From DRQF01 sp964559135 (GTDB lineage: Bacteria; Planctomycetota; GCA-002687715; DRQF01): a stretch of DNA of 30,168 nt. Shown piece by piece: positions 16,140 to 24,276 of this stretch. The notes under the pieces were generated by a model. That model was not told where the DNA came from and ran no database searches. It was given only the letters and a program-made list of their open reading frames with translations. The stretch is taken from contig CAZLGG010000046.1 of assembly GCA_964559135.1 (NCBI GenBank), positions 1 through 30,168 of the forward strand, in the 5' to 3' direction. Position 1 is the stretch's first letter. Each line of letters starts with the position of its first letter. The translations under genes and the position numbers were made by a program.

Positions 16140-17657
16140 GTGCCTGAAACCAACGACATGATGCAACAGCTCCGGGAGATCTGGTCGAAGCTCAGCCTCG
16201 GCCAGAAGACGGGCGCCGTCGTTATCTGCATCGCCGTGTTCGGCGGGATCCTCATCGTGACGACGATGGCGGGCGATCCCGAGTACCGGCAACTGGTTTC
16301 CGACCTGTCGCCGAAGGAACTCGAAGCCGTCGTCTCGCGATTCTCCGCGGACGGGATCCAGAAGTACAAGATCATCGGCATGGGGACGATCCTCGTCGAT
16401 ATCGACGAGCTGGAAGACGCGAGGCGGTCTCTCGCTCAGGGCGGCCTGCTCGGGGCATCGTCGGACGACACAGCCGAAGAAGGCCTCTTCGGCGGAACCG
16501 CGCTCAACTCGAGGGACCTTTCACTCAGAGAAGCCCGCAAGGCCGAGCGCCGTCTGGAGAAGATCCTGGTGGGGACGTTCGAGTTCGTCGATCACGCGAA
16601 GATCACGATCACACCCGCCGTTCGAAGTTACTACAAGTCCGGGAAGAAACCCGCCAAGGCCGCCGTGGTCGTGAAGAGTCGGGGCGTCCTCGGGAGGAAT
16701 CAGATCGAATCCATCGCCAACACGGTCGCGAGCGCGGTGGAGAATCTCAGCCCTGACAACATCGCCATCTCGGACACGCGAGGGGTGCTCCTGCGTTCAC
16801 CGCGCGTGGGCTCAGGCAAGGGAAATGACGGAGACCGAGGAGCTGATCTCGAATATCAGACCCAGCTCGAAGCTCAGAAGACGCTCCAGGCACAGGATCT
16901 CATGGACCGCTCTTTCGGCCCCGGCAAGATTCGGGTTCAGGTGAGTGTGGATCTCGACTGGAAGCGCCAACAGATCAAGAAGATGGAGTTCGATCCGGAC
17001 AGCGCCGTGACGGTCGATCGAGAGAAGATGGAGAAGAAGACTCAGAGGCCTTCGAGAGCGCCGGGAGGCGCTCCGGGGAATTCCGCTCTGAACAACGGGT
17101 CCAACTCCACGTCGGCGGCCCTGGGGCGCGACGAGTCGAGTACGGTCAAGGAGAGCAAGAAGTTCAACACGACGGAGTCCCAGATCGTCGAGATGGGCGG
17201 CCGCATCCTGCGGATGACGGTCAGCGCCATCGTCGATGAGAGCCTGAAGGATCAGGTCTCTCAGATCGGGAAGGTGATCGCCAACGCTGTCGGCCTGGAC
17301 GAGAAGGGCCGCGGCGACACCATAGAAATCATCGCAACCAAGCTCGAAATCCCAGAGATCGAAGACATCACGGAGTCGATCGAGGCAGCCGAAAAGCAGG
17401 AGAAGATTATGGCCTGGGCCCAGATCGGCATCTATGCCTTCCTCGGCCTGGCATTCCTCTTCTTCTCTCTGCGCACCATCAAGAGGGCCCAAGCCAGTCT
17501 CAAGGAGGTTCTCGAGTCTTCCATGGACGAGGAAAAGGAAGAAGAACCTGTCGCTCCGCCGACCCTCGAAGAGCAGATCCTCGAGAAGGCCAAGAGAGAC
17601 TCGGAGCTGGCGGGAAGAACGCTGCGACGCTGGCTCTATGAAGGAGCGGAGGCATGA
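16140..17657 (+). CDS. fliF: Flagellar MS-ring protein FliF
   Basis: FliF is a 505-residue inner-membrane protein forming the MS ring that houses the export gate. An N-terminal transmembrane helix lies near 22-44. Ring-building motifs follow in the periplasm (P-E-Y-R-Q-L-V-S-D-L-S near 49-59), then a low-complexity Gly/Asn/Ser segment (about 300-330). A second helix near 422-442 precedes the C-terminal cytoplasmic tail, which binds FliG (ending A-G-R-T-L-R-R-W-L). It is slightly shorter than E. coli FliF (552). The start is GTG at 16140 with a GGGGAA site. It overlaps fliG by four bases. Confidence 0.95.
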   Translation: MPETNDMMQQLREIWSKLSLGQKTGAVVICIAVFGGILIVTTMAGDPEYRQLVSDLSPKELEAVVSRFSADGIQKYKIIGMGTILVDIDELEDARRSLAQGGLLGASSDDTAEEGLFGGTALNSRDLSLREARKAERRLEKILVGTFEFVDHAKITITPAVRSYYKSGKKPAKAAVVVKSRGVLGRNQIESIANTVASAVENLSPDNIAISDTRGVLLRSPRVGSGKGNDGDRGADLEYQTQLEAQKTLQAQDLMDRSFGPGKIRVQVSVDLDWKRQQIKKMEFDPDSAVTVDREKMEKKTQRPSRAPGGAPGNSALNNGSNSTSAALGRDESSTVKESKKFNTTESQIVEMGGRILRMTVSAIVDESLKDQVSQIGKVIANAVGLDEKGRGDTIEIIATKLEIPEIEDITESIEAAEKQEKIMAWAQIGIYAFLGLAFLFFSLRTIKRAQASLKEVLESSMDEEKEEEPVAPPTLEEQILEKAKRDSELAGRTLRRWLYEGAEA

Positions 17658-18667
17658 CCGGAGTCGAAAAGGTCGCCGTCCTCTTCCGTGTCCTCGGCGC
17701 GGAATTCGCCCGCGACATGTGCGAGGGCATGCGTCCCGAGGAGGTTTCCATGGTGGGCGAGGCCATGGTCCGTTTTGAATCCGCGGCGCCCTCCGAAGAG
17801 GAGGTTCGCGTCGTCCTCGAGGAATTCCGGGACATGATGAGTTCGGGAGGCATTTTCGCGAACGTCAACGAGACTCTCCACGAGATCTTCCAGGCGAAGT
17901 TCGGCGAACAGGAGGGTGAAAGCGTCCTGGAGGAGGTACGCGTCAACGCACAGGTCGAATCTCCCTTCAAGGGTTTGGAAGGAATCCCCTTCGCCGATCT
18001 CGAACGCATCCTCTCGGAGGAGCACGTTCAAGTTCAGGCCGCCGTGCTCGCGAACATCGGTGCGGAACTGGCTGCCGGCGTGCTCGGCTGCATGGAGGAA
18101 GACCGACGGGCATCGATGGTCGAGCGGATCGCGACCATGCGTCAACCCCCGCCCCGGGTTCTGAGAGACATCGCCGACATGTTCATCGAGAAGACCCGGA
18201 AACTGCCTCGCTTCGAGCGCATCGATCCCTCGGGTCCTGACCCCAGCATCAAGACAGCCGCCGACATCCTCAACGCCGCCGCCGGCGGAACCAACGGGGA
18301 GATCCTGGAGAAGCTCGAAGAGGGAAGTCCCGAGTTGGTCGAGAAACTTCGAGAAACGATGTTCACCTTCAACGACTTGGCCGCCGTCGACCGGTTGTCG
18401 ATGCAGAAGATCTTGGGGGGCATCGATACGCGGCTCCTGGCTCTCGCCCTCAAGTCCTGTCCGGACGATGTTTCAGACGCGATATTCGCGGCGGTGTCGT
18501 CCAGGACGAAGGACATGATCTTGGAAGAGAAGGACCTTCTCGGAGCCGTTCCATTGAGCGAAGTTCTGGACTCGCAAATGGAGATCATGCAAATCATCCG
18601 TGGCCTCATCGAAAGCGGAGAGGTGAAAGTCAGCGTGGGAGGGGCCGGTGAACAGATGGTGTCGTGA
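17654..18667 (+). CDS. fliG: Flagellar motor switch protein FliG
   Basis: This 337-residue C-ring protein couples the MS ring to the switch and receives torque from the stator. N, middle and C domains are all recognisable. The middle-domain E-H-P-Q motif reads E-H-V-Q (123-126). In the torque helix the counterparts of E. coli K264 and R281 are Lys267 and Arg284. D288/D289 are replaced by Glu291/Glu292, and R297 by Pro300. The charge pattern is therefore mostly kept, with one basic residue lost. It is translationally coupled to fliF, and its end carries the ribosome site of fliH. Confidence 0.94.
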   Translation: MTGVEKVAVLFRVLGAEFARDMCEGMRPEEVSMVGEAMVRFESAAPSEEEVRVVLEEFRDMMSSGGIFANVNETLHEIFQAKFGEQEGESVLEEVRVNAQVESPFKGLEGIPFADLERILSEEHVQVQAAVLANIGAELAAGVLGCMEEDRRASMVERIATMRQPPPRVLRDIADMFIEKTRKLPRFERIDPSGPDPSIKTAADILNAAAGGTNGEILEKLEEGSPELVEKLRETMFTFNDLAAVDRLSMQKILGGIDTRLLALALKSCPDDVSDAIFAAVSSRTKDMILEEKDLLGAVPLSEVLDSQMEIMQIIRGLIESGEVKVSVGGAGEQMVS

Positions 18668-19265
18668 ATCTCTGCGGTTGCCGCGTCCTGTGGCAAACGT
18701 GCGTCTTTCCGTGACCGATTCTCGCAAGGGGCCGGCCGGCCCGAAGCGGGGGGTCACGATCAAGGAGCTGCAACGTCGCGCCTTCGAGAGGGGGCGCGCG
18801 GTGGAACGAGAGGAATCCGCCGGCCTCGTCCGTGCCATCTCACAAAGGCTGGACGAGAGCACCGTACGACACCTCGAAGCGCTCCGGCAGGATCGCGAGC
18901 AGATCGAGGAGTTCGCGGTGAAGCTGGCGCTCCTCGTCGCTCGCAAAGCGGTCAAGACCGCCTTGGACTCCGAAGGCGTGGATGTCGAAGTCCTCGTGAG
19001 CGATGCCCTGTCGGAAATCGACTTCTCGTCCCGCAAGGGCGGCGTGACGGTCCAGCTTCACCCATCCGATCACGCTCTCCTCCTTCCCATCATTGCGGGA
19101 GGCGAATGGGATCCGCGAGAGGTCGTCTTCGAGGAGAACGCCTCCTTGAATCGCGGCGACGTGAGGATCACCGCCGGGCACGCGGAGTTCTTCTCGAGCG
19201 TCATGGAACGCCTTGGCAACATGGAGCGGGAGCTGACCCGGGAAGCGAAACATGACGGCGCTTGA
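18648..19265 (+). CDS. fliH: Flagellar export stator protein FliH
   Basis: The 205-residue cytoplasmic protein corresponds to FliH, the peripheral stalk that regulates the export ATPase FliI. A long charged helix (about 35-95) leads into a FliH/V-ATPase subunit-E-like C-terminal domain (V-T-V-Q-L-H-P-S-D-H-A-L-L near 155-167). The identity rests on this domain and on the fliG-fliH-fliI order; sequence conservation is low, as is usual for FliH. GTG at 18648 has a GGAGG site five bases upstream and overlaps fliG by 20 nt. Other GTG starts at 18690 and 18699 lack such a site. Confidence 0.85.
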   Translation: MNRWCRESLRLPRPVANVRLSVTDSRKGPAGPKRGVTIKELQRRAFERGRAVEREESAGLVRAISQRLDESTVRHLEALRQDREQIEEFAVKLALLVARKAVKTALDSEGVDVEVLVSDALSEIDFSSRKGGVTVQLHPSDHALLLPIIAGGEWDPREVVFEENASLNRGDVRITAGHAEFFSSVMERLGNMERELTREAKHDGA

Positions 19266-20586
19266 ATTGGATCGCTACGCATCCCTCGTCGAAGCCGCCC
19301 CGGAAGGGCGTTGGGTCGGTCACGTGACGCGCATCGTGGGCCTCACTCTCGAATGTCAGGGCATTCATGCTGCATTGGGTGAGCTCTGCTCCATCGTCGA
19401 TCCTCGCAAGGGGGGAGAGATCCTTTCCGAGGTGGTCGGATTCCGCGAGGAATCGACCATCCTGATGCCCATCGAAGACACGGCGATGCTCTCGCCCGGA
19501 GCATCGGTACGCCCCCTGGGACGACGGCTCTCGGTCTCATGCGGGGACTTCATGCTCGGAAGAGTCCTTGACGCCCTCGGCCGTCCCATCGACGGAGGGC
19601 CCTCCTTACCGCGGGGAGAGTTGCTCGACATCTTCCGCCCCGCCCCGGGCCCTCTGGACCGAGTGCCCATCGACGAACCCCTGGAGACGGGGATGAGCGT
19701 CCTCGACGGTCTCTTGACCTTTGGCAAGGGGCAGAGGATGGGCATTTTCGCGGGCTCTGGCGTGGGCAAGAGTACGCTCCTCGGCGGCATCGCGCGCTCG
19801 AGCATGGCCGACGTGAACGTCATCGCGCTCATCGGCGAACGCGGGAGGGAGGTGCAAGAGTTCATTCAGAAGAGTCTCGGCCCTGAAGGACTCAGTCGCT
19901 CGGTCATCGTGGTCGCAACCTCGGACTGCACACCTCTCCTCAGATTCAAGGGCGCCTTCACCGCCGTGACCATCGCGGAATGGTTTCGCGACCAAGGGGC
20001 CGACGTCATGTTCATGGCCGACTCCATCACCCGCCTCGCGAACTCCGTGCGGGAAATAGGCCTCGCGTGCGGCGAGCCCCCCACCGTCAAAGGCTATCCG
20101 CCCTCGTTCTTCGGGACGATGCCGAAACTCGTCGAGCGTCTCGGAAGAACGGAAACGGGCTCGATCACGGGAATTCTCACCGTACTCGTCGATGCCGACG
20201 ACATGAATGAACCCGTGGCGGATACCATGCGCGGCCTCCTTGATGGGCACTGTGTTCTCTCTCGTCGCCTCGCCGCGCGTGGGCAATTCCCGGCGGTTGA
20301 TGTTCTCGAGTCCGCCTCCCGTGTCATGGACAGCGTCTGCGAGCGCGAGCAGCTGGGAGCGGCGAGGCTTTGCAAGGAACTCTTGGCCGTCTACGAGGAG
20401 GCGAGAGATCTCATCTCGGTGGGAGCATACCGCGAGGGTTCGGATCCGGAGATCGACCGAGCGATTCGAGCCCACGGAGCGATGATGAGTCTCCTGAAGC
20501 AGGACCATCTCGAACGCCGTACCCTGGAGGAGACGAGAGATCTCATGCAGGCCGTCGCTTCCGATGCCGATGGAGCCGCCTCATGA
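19252..20586 (+). CDS. fliI: Flagellum-specific export ATPase FliI
   Basis: FliI is a 444-residue hexameric ATPase of the F1-beta type that feeds substrates into the export gate. Walker A is G-S-G-V-G-K-S-T (168-175, Lys173). The I-G-E-R-G-R-E-V motif (about 193-200) and the Walker B region D-V-M-F-M-A-D-S-I-T-R (about 252-262) follow. The G-Y-P-P-S-F-F-G-T-M-P-K-L-V-E-R-L segment is family-typical. The length matches the family (about 440). It overlaps fliH by 14 nt and fliJ by four bases. Confidence 0.97.
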   Translation: MTALELDRYASLVEAAPEGRWVGHVTRIVGLTLECQGIHAALGELCSIVDPRKGGEILSEVVGFREESTILMPIEDTAMLSPGASVRPLGRRLSVSCGDFMLGRVLDALGRPIDGGPSLPRGELLDIFRPAPGPLDRVPIDEPLETGMSVLDGLLTFGKGQRMGIFAGSGVGKSTLLGGIARSSMADVNVIALIGERGREVQEFIQKSLGPEGLSRSVIVVATSDCTPLLRFKGAFTAVTIAEWFRDQGADVMFMADSITRLANSVREIGLACGEPPTVKGYPPSFFGTMPKLVERLGRTETGSITGILTVLVDADDMNEPVADTMRGLLDGHCVLSRRLAARGQFPAVDVLESASRVMDSVCEREQLGAARLCKELLAVYEEARDLISVGAYREGSDPEIDRAIRAHGAMMSLLKQDHLERRTLEETRDLMQAVASDADGAAS

Positions 20587-21038
20587 AGCGTTTTCGTTTC
20601 CGGCTCCAAAGATTGCTCGAACTCTCTCGGAAGAAGGAGGAGGCCGCACGCAGGCATCTTGCCCGCGCGCTCGCCGAATTGACCCGAGTCGAAAAAGAGG
20701 AACGCGCGGCCGAGGACCGGCTCGGAGAACAAACCGCGGCGTTTCTTCAGACAGCGGCGGGGGCGGAAGTCAATCCGCGCCTGCTCCAAGCCTATCAGCG
20801 GCACATCATGCTCCTGGAGGCCGGAAGGCGCGTGGCCCGAGAGCGGTGCGAGAAGATCGAACGCGACGTCGAAGACGCACGCGTGGCCCTGCTGGAGACG
20901 CGTCGCGAAGTCCTTGCGCTGGACAAGGCTCGAGAGCGGGCTCTCGAGACATGGAAATCCGAAGCTCTACGAGAAGAGCTGCAAACGATGGAAGAAACCG
21001 CGGCCTATAGAGCCCGGACCAAGGAGGATCAAAGATGA
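20583..21038 (+). CDS. fliJ: Flagellar export coupling protein FliJ
   Basis: FliJ is a 151-residue, fully helical, Arg/Glu-rich coiled-coil protein. It should fill the central stalk position of the FliI hexamer and contact the export gate. The N-terminal F-R-F-R-L-Q-R-L-L-E-L-S-R-K-K-E is typical of FliJ. The family is about 145-150 residues. ATG at 20583 overlaps the fliI stop. A frame extending further upstream lies inside fliI and was rejected. Confidence 0.92.
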   Translation: MKRFRFRLQRLLELSRKKEEAARRHLARALAELTRVEKEERAAEDRLGEQTAAFLQTAAGAEVNPRLLQAYQRHIMLLEAGRRVARERCEKIERDVEDARVALLETRREVLALDKARERALETWKSEALREELQTMEETAAYRARTKEDQR

Positions 21039-21790
21039 AGACTTTCCTCTCCATGATCGGAATACTCACACTGGCCCAGTGGCTGTTCATCGGCCTTCTT
21101 CACGCCTTCCTGGTTGCCCAGGACAAGCGGTCGCCGGAGACTCTCAACAAGCTCCACGACATGCCGATCGTGGGAGGCTACTTCCCCGCCGTGCCCATGC
21201 CGACTCCGGAGGACGAACAGCGGGAGGAGGCGGAGAAGAATCTGCTCCAGATCCTCGAAGCCAAGAAGTACTTCGAATTGCCGGCGGCTTTCAGCGCCGA
21301 GGAGCTGAGTGAGCTCATCCAGCAGATCCGGTCGCAGAAGGACGACCTGGAGACCCAGGCCCAAGAGATCTCGCAACGCCGAGAAGAGATTCAGCAGCTC
21401 GCCGAGGACTATGACCGAAGAGAAAAGGAACTGCTCGCTCGACAGAGCGCGTTGGAGAAAAGGGCCGGCTCGCTCCAAAAGACAGAAGAGGAGTTGGCCC
21501 TCAAGCGGTCCATCGTCGAGGACAGCGCGGACGCCATCGAGACCGCCAACCTCAAGAAGGTGGCGACCTGGATGAACGGTCTGCCGCCGGAAAAGGCGGC
21601 CAAGCTCATCGTCCCCGACTCCGTGCGGGGGGAAGGGGCGGAAACGCGCCGTCAGCGGTACCGAGACGCCGCCAAGCTTCTCTCCTTGATGGACGCGGAG
21701 GCGGCCTCGAAGGTGATCGCCAACATGGATCCGCTGGACTGGCTCGAGATCGAGAAAGAGAAACGTAAGTTACCACTGAAGAAGAAGTAA
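21035..21790 (+). CDS. MotE/FlbB-like motility protein
   Basis: The 251-residue product has one N-terminal transmembrane helix (about 5-27) and a long coiled coil (about 95-165). Its C-terminal helical domain resembles the MgtE N-terminal fold (K-V-A-T-W-M-N-G-L-P-P-E-K-A-A-K-L and A-A-K-L-L-S-L-M-D-A-E-A-A-S-K-V-I-A-N-M-D-P). This order is that of MotE (FliG-like chaperone of motility proteins) and of spirochaete FlbB, which scaffolds stators at the motor. It overlaps fliJ by four bases and is the last gene before the motA leader, so a role in stator assembly is likely. Confidence 0.8.
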   Translation: MKTFLSMIGILTLAQWLFIGLLHAFLVAQDKRSPETLNKLHDMPIVGGYFPAVPMPTPEDEQREEAEKNLLQILEAKKYFELPAAFSAEELSELIQQIRSQKDDLETQAQEISQRREEIQQLAEDYDRREKELLARQSALEKRAGSLQKTEEELALKRSIVEDSADAIETANLKKVATWMNGLPPEKAAKLIVPDSVRGEGAETRRQRYRDAAKLLSLMDAEAASKVIANMDPLDWLEIEKEKRKLPLKKK

Positions 21791-21846
21791 GGCCCCTCTC
21801 TCTCCCCTGGGCCGGGCATCCGTTCTTCTCCCTCCGATTCGGGTTT

Positions 21847-21873
21847 TACCCAAAGTATACATCCTGCCGATAG
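21847..21873 (+). promoter_or_regulatory. Possible sigma-28-type promoter for motA
   Basis: GCCGATAG at 21866-21873 is a near-perfect sigma-28 -10. The -35 at the right distance reads TACC (21847-21850) rather than TAAA, so it is poor. A CAAAG lies nearby but at the wrong spacing. The predicted leader would be about 107 nt. Confidence 0.5.
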
Positions 21874-21893
21874 AGAGGAAGTCCACCCTCGGC

Positions 21894-21937
21894 AACCGCT
21901 CGGGGTGGCCCTTCCCGCGGGGAAGGGCTGGGCGGTT
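21894..21937 (+). other. Nested hairpin in the motA leader
   Basis: CCCTTCCC (21909-21916) pairs perfectly with GGGAAGGG (21920-21927) around a 3-nt loop. An outer stem, AACCGC (21894-21899) with GCGGTT (21932-21937), encloses it. There is no T-run after it, so it is a leader structure or transcript-end protector rather than a classical terminator. Confidence 0.55.
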
Positions 21938-21940
21938 GGA

Positions 21941-21963
21941 CACGATCGGCTTCGCCGACCGTG
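21941..21963 (+). other. Second hairpin in the motA leader
   Basis: CACGATCGGC (21941-21950) pairs with GCCGACCGTG (21954-21963) with one mismatch, around a 3-nt TTC loop. It ends 24 nt before the motA start codon and just upstream of its ribosome site. Confidence 0.5.
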
Positions 21964-21987
21964 CCGTAGTTTCAGGGAGAACGGAGC

Positions 21988-22764
21988 ATGGACATCGCCA
22001 CGGTCGTGGGCCTCGTCTTGGGCCACGTACTGATCTTCGGTTCGATCATGATGGGAGCGGGCATCGGCGCGTTCATCGACATCCCGTCCGTCATCATCGT
22101 CGTCGGCGGCACGATCGCCGCGGTGATGGTCTCCTTCCCCATGAACAAGTTCACGATGACGGGGAAGGTCATCAAGAAGAGCCTGATGTTCGTCCTTCCC
22201 GATCCCACGGAAAAAATCGAGGAGATGGCTCAATTCGCAGCGTTGGCCCGCAAGGAAGGTCTGCTCGCCCTCGAGGAGAAACTCGGCGCTTTGGATGACG
22301 CCTTTCTCGTCAAGGGCCTTCGACTCGTGGTCGACGGTTTTCCACCCGAGGTCGTGCGGGACATTCTGGAATCCGATCTCGCCGCGACGCAGGAACGACA
22401 CGGCGTCGGCAAGGCCATCATGGACAAGATGGGTGAAGTTGCGCCGGCATTCGGCATGATCGGCACGCTGATTGGTCTGGTGACGATGTTGAAGAACCTC
22501 TCCGATCCGTCACAGATCGGCACCGGCATGGCCGTCGCCCTCCTCACCACCTTCTATGGAGCGTTTCTCGCCAACGTGATCTTCCTTCCCGTGGCCACGA
22601 AGCTCGAGCAACGCAAGAAGGAGGAAGCCCTGCTGAAGGAGGTGATGATCGAGGGGATCGTCTCCATCCAGAACGGCGACAAACCCGCCATGGTGAAAGA
22701 AAAGCTGAAGGCCTACCTTCCGCCCGCGCTCCGCGAAGCAATGGATGCGGCGGCCAAGAAGTAG
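21988..22764 (+). CDS. motA: Flagellar stator ion-channel subunit MotA
   Basis: MotA is a 258-residue inner-membrane protein with four transmembrane helices (about 3-25, 33-52, 153-173, 185-207). The cytoplasmic loop keeps A-R-K-E-G-L-L-A-L-E, which holds the charged residues that contact FliG. The channel prolines are visible in A-P-A-F-G-M-I-G-T and in A-N-V-I-F-L-P-V-A-T-K-L. The length matches MotA/PomA (about 255-295). A GGGAGA site precedes the ATG. It has its own 197-nt leader region separating it from the export genes and is followed 11 nt later by motB. Confidence 0.96.
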   Translation: MDIATVVGLVLGHVLIFGSIMMGAGIGAFIDIPSVIIVVGGTIAAVMVSFPMNKFTMTGKVIKKSLMFVLPDPTEKIEEMAQFAALARKEGLLALEEKLGALDDAFLVKGLRLVVDGFPPEVVRDILESDLAATQERHGVGKAIMDKMGEVAPAFGMIGTLIGLVTMLKNLSDPSQIGTGMAVALLTTFYGAFLANVIFLPVATKLEQRKKEEALLKEVMIEGIVSIQNGDKPAMVKEKLKAYLPPALREAMDAAAKK

Positions 22765-22775
22765 GAGAGCCGTCC

Positions 22776-23543
22776 ATGGGGAAGAATTCCGCTCCAGAAC
22801 CGCCACCGCAGGGAGCTCCTCTTTGGATCGTGACGTTCACCGACATGAGTTCACTGTTGCTGACGTTCTTCATCCTTCTGCTCACGTTCTCCTCGATGGA
22901 AACGGAGAAACTTCAGCAGGCTACGGGAAACTTCGCGGGAGCCTTCGGCGCCATCACGAAACCCGGTCAACGGTCGCGTCCCGACACGGACACGAACGAG
23001 GCACGTCCCTTCCGCAAGACCGATCTGAACGGCGTGACGGACACTTCGCAACGGAGCGACCAGGTCAACGAACTCGTGAAGAAGATCCAGGACAGGAAGA
23101 TCTTCAACGTTCAAATCACGCGGGAGGACACCGTCGAAGGCACGCGCATTCACCTCATCCCTCCCGGCAACGAGGAGGTGTTCTTCCTTGCCTCCGATCG
23201 GCTGAAACCGACGAGCCGCAGAGTGTTGCAGGAAATCGGAAAGATGTTCCGCACCCTTCCCGTGCGGCTCGTCATCGAAACCCACATCGATGTCGAAATG
23301 GGGCGCGCCCGGCGGGGAGTTTCGCCGAGGGATCTAACCCTGAGTCAGGCCCTGGCAGCCGCACGCGTCCTTCAGGAGGCGGGCATGACACCTGAGAATG
23401 TAGGCGCCGCGCCCCGAGGCGATCTTTACCCCGTCGACGACAACAGTACGGCCGAGGGACGATACAGGAATCGCCGACTGGACATTCTCGTGATCCCGTT
23501 CGCAAAGGACGAGATTCTCAAACGCGCGGCGGGGGGGCTCTGA
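22776..23543 (+). CDS. motB: Flagellar stator protein MotB (first copy)
   Basis: The 255-residue stator anchor has a single transmembrane helix with ion-carrying Asp23 in T-F-T-D-M-S-S-L-L-L-T-F-F-I-L-L. A linker follows, then a C-terminal OmpA-like peptidoglycan-binding domain. In that domain the ligand Asp is present (H-I-D, Asp172). The conserved Arg of the following helix aligns with Gln191. The terminal N-R-R-L-D-I-L motif is intact. The length is slightly short for MotB (about 255-310). A GGAGAG site is upstream, and the second motB-like gene starts one base after its stop. Confidence 0.94.
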   Translation: MGKNSAPEPPPQGAPLWIVTFTDMSSLLLTFFILLLTFSSMETEKLQQATGNFAGAFGAITKPGQRSRPDTDTNEARPFRKTDLNGVTDTSQRSDQVNELVKKIQDRKIFNVQITREDTVEGTRIHLIPPGNEEVFFLASDRLKPTSRRVLQEIGKMFRTLPVRLVIETHIDVEMGRARRGVSPRDLTLSQALAAARVLQEAGMTPENVGAAPRGDLYPVDDNSTAEGRYRNRRLDILVIPFAKDEILKRAAGGL

Positions 23544-23544
23544 C

Positions 23545-24264
23545 ATGGGAAAGAAAGCCGTCGTCGAAGACTTCCCCATGGGCGCCCCGCTCTACATGGT
23601 CTCGTTCGGCGACATGATCACGATTCTGCTGACCTTCTTCATTCTTCTCTGCTCCTATGCCGAGGAACAGCAGTCGGGTTTCGTCTCCGACGGGGTGGGA
23701 TCGTTTCGCGCCGCCGTCAATGACTTCGGTCTTCCCGGAGCCCTGCCCGGAGACACGCTGCCCGTCGACCTGGGTGCGAAGCGAGTTCGATTCAAGCCGG
23801 TAGGCGCCCTGAACCCTCGTCTGCTCACCGAACCCGACGGGACCATTTCGGACCTCAACCGTGATGCCCTTCGGCAGGTGGTCAAGAAAGCCCTGCGTCA
23901 GGACAAGGTCACGCGCATCCCGGCAGAAATGGTCTTCGAGCCCGGCAGCTGGAGCCTGACACAGGCCCACCGGAGTGCGCTCGACGTGATCGCACCGCTT
24001 CTCGTGGGGAAGAACATGAAGATCCGAATCGAAGGATATGCCTACCAAGAGGGTGTGAGCGAGGATCTACGGCTCATCGCGGCGCGACGCGCGGAAGCGG
24101 TCGCCCTGTATCTCATCGAGGATCAGGGCGTCGACGCGAAACAGATCGAGACGGTGGGCTACGGCTCGAGCGGCCCGGGAGCCGAATCACATAAGAACAG
24201 GATCATCCAGGACCTGCTGGGGCGGCGAATTGCCTACATCAGTCTGGTTCCGGCGCCGAGGTAA
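23545..24264 (+). CDS. Second MotB-like stator protein, altered OmpA domain
   Basis: The 239-residue paralogue of the preceding gene keeps the transmembrane motif and ion-carrying Asp23 (V-S-F-G-D-M-I-T-I-L-L-T-F-F-I-L-L). The periplasmic OmpA-like domain is divergent. The ligand Asp is replaced by Tyr167 (G-Y-A-Y-Q-E-G), while the helix Arg is kept (Arg181). The final N-R-R-V-E-I motif has become G-R-R-I-A-Y-I. It may form heterodimers with the first MotB, or be a second stator set sharing MotA. The gene is cotranscribed, with 1 nt to motB and 12 nt to fliL. Intact length and codon use like its neighbours argue against decay. Confidence 0.88.
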   Translation: MGKKAVVEDFPMGAPLYMVSFGDMITILLTFFILLCSYAEEQQSGFVSDGVGSFRAAVNDFGLPGALPGDTLPVDLGAKRVRFKPVGALNPRLLTEPDGTISDLNRDALRQVVKKALRQDKVTRIPAEMVFEPGSWSLTQAHRSALDVIAPLLVGKNMKIRIEGYAYQEGVSEDLRLIAARRAEAVALYLIEDQGVDAKQIETVGYGSSGPGAESHKNRIIQDLLGRRIAYISLVPAPR

Positions 24265-24276
24265 GGGAGTCAGGAC

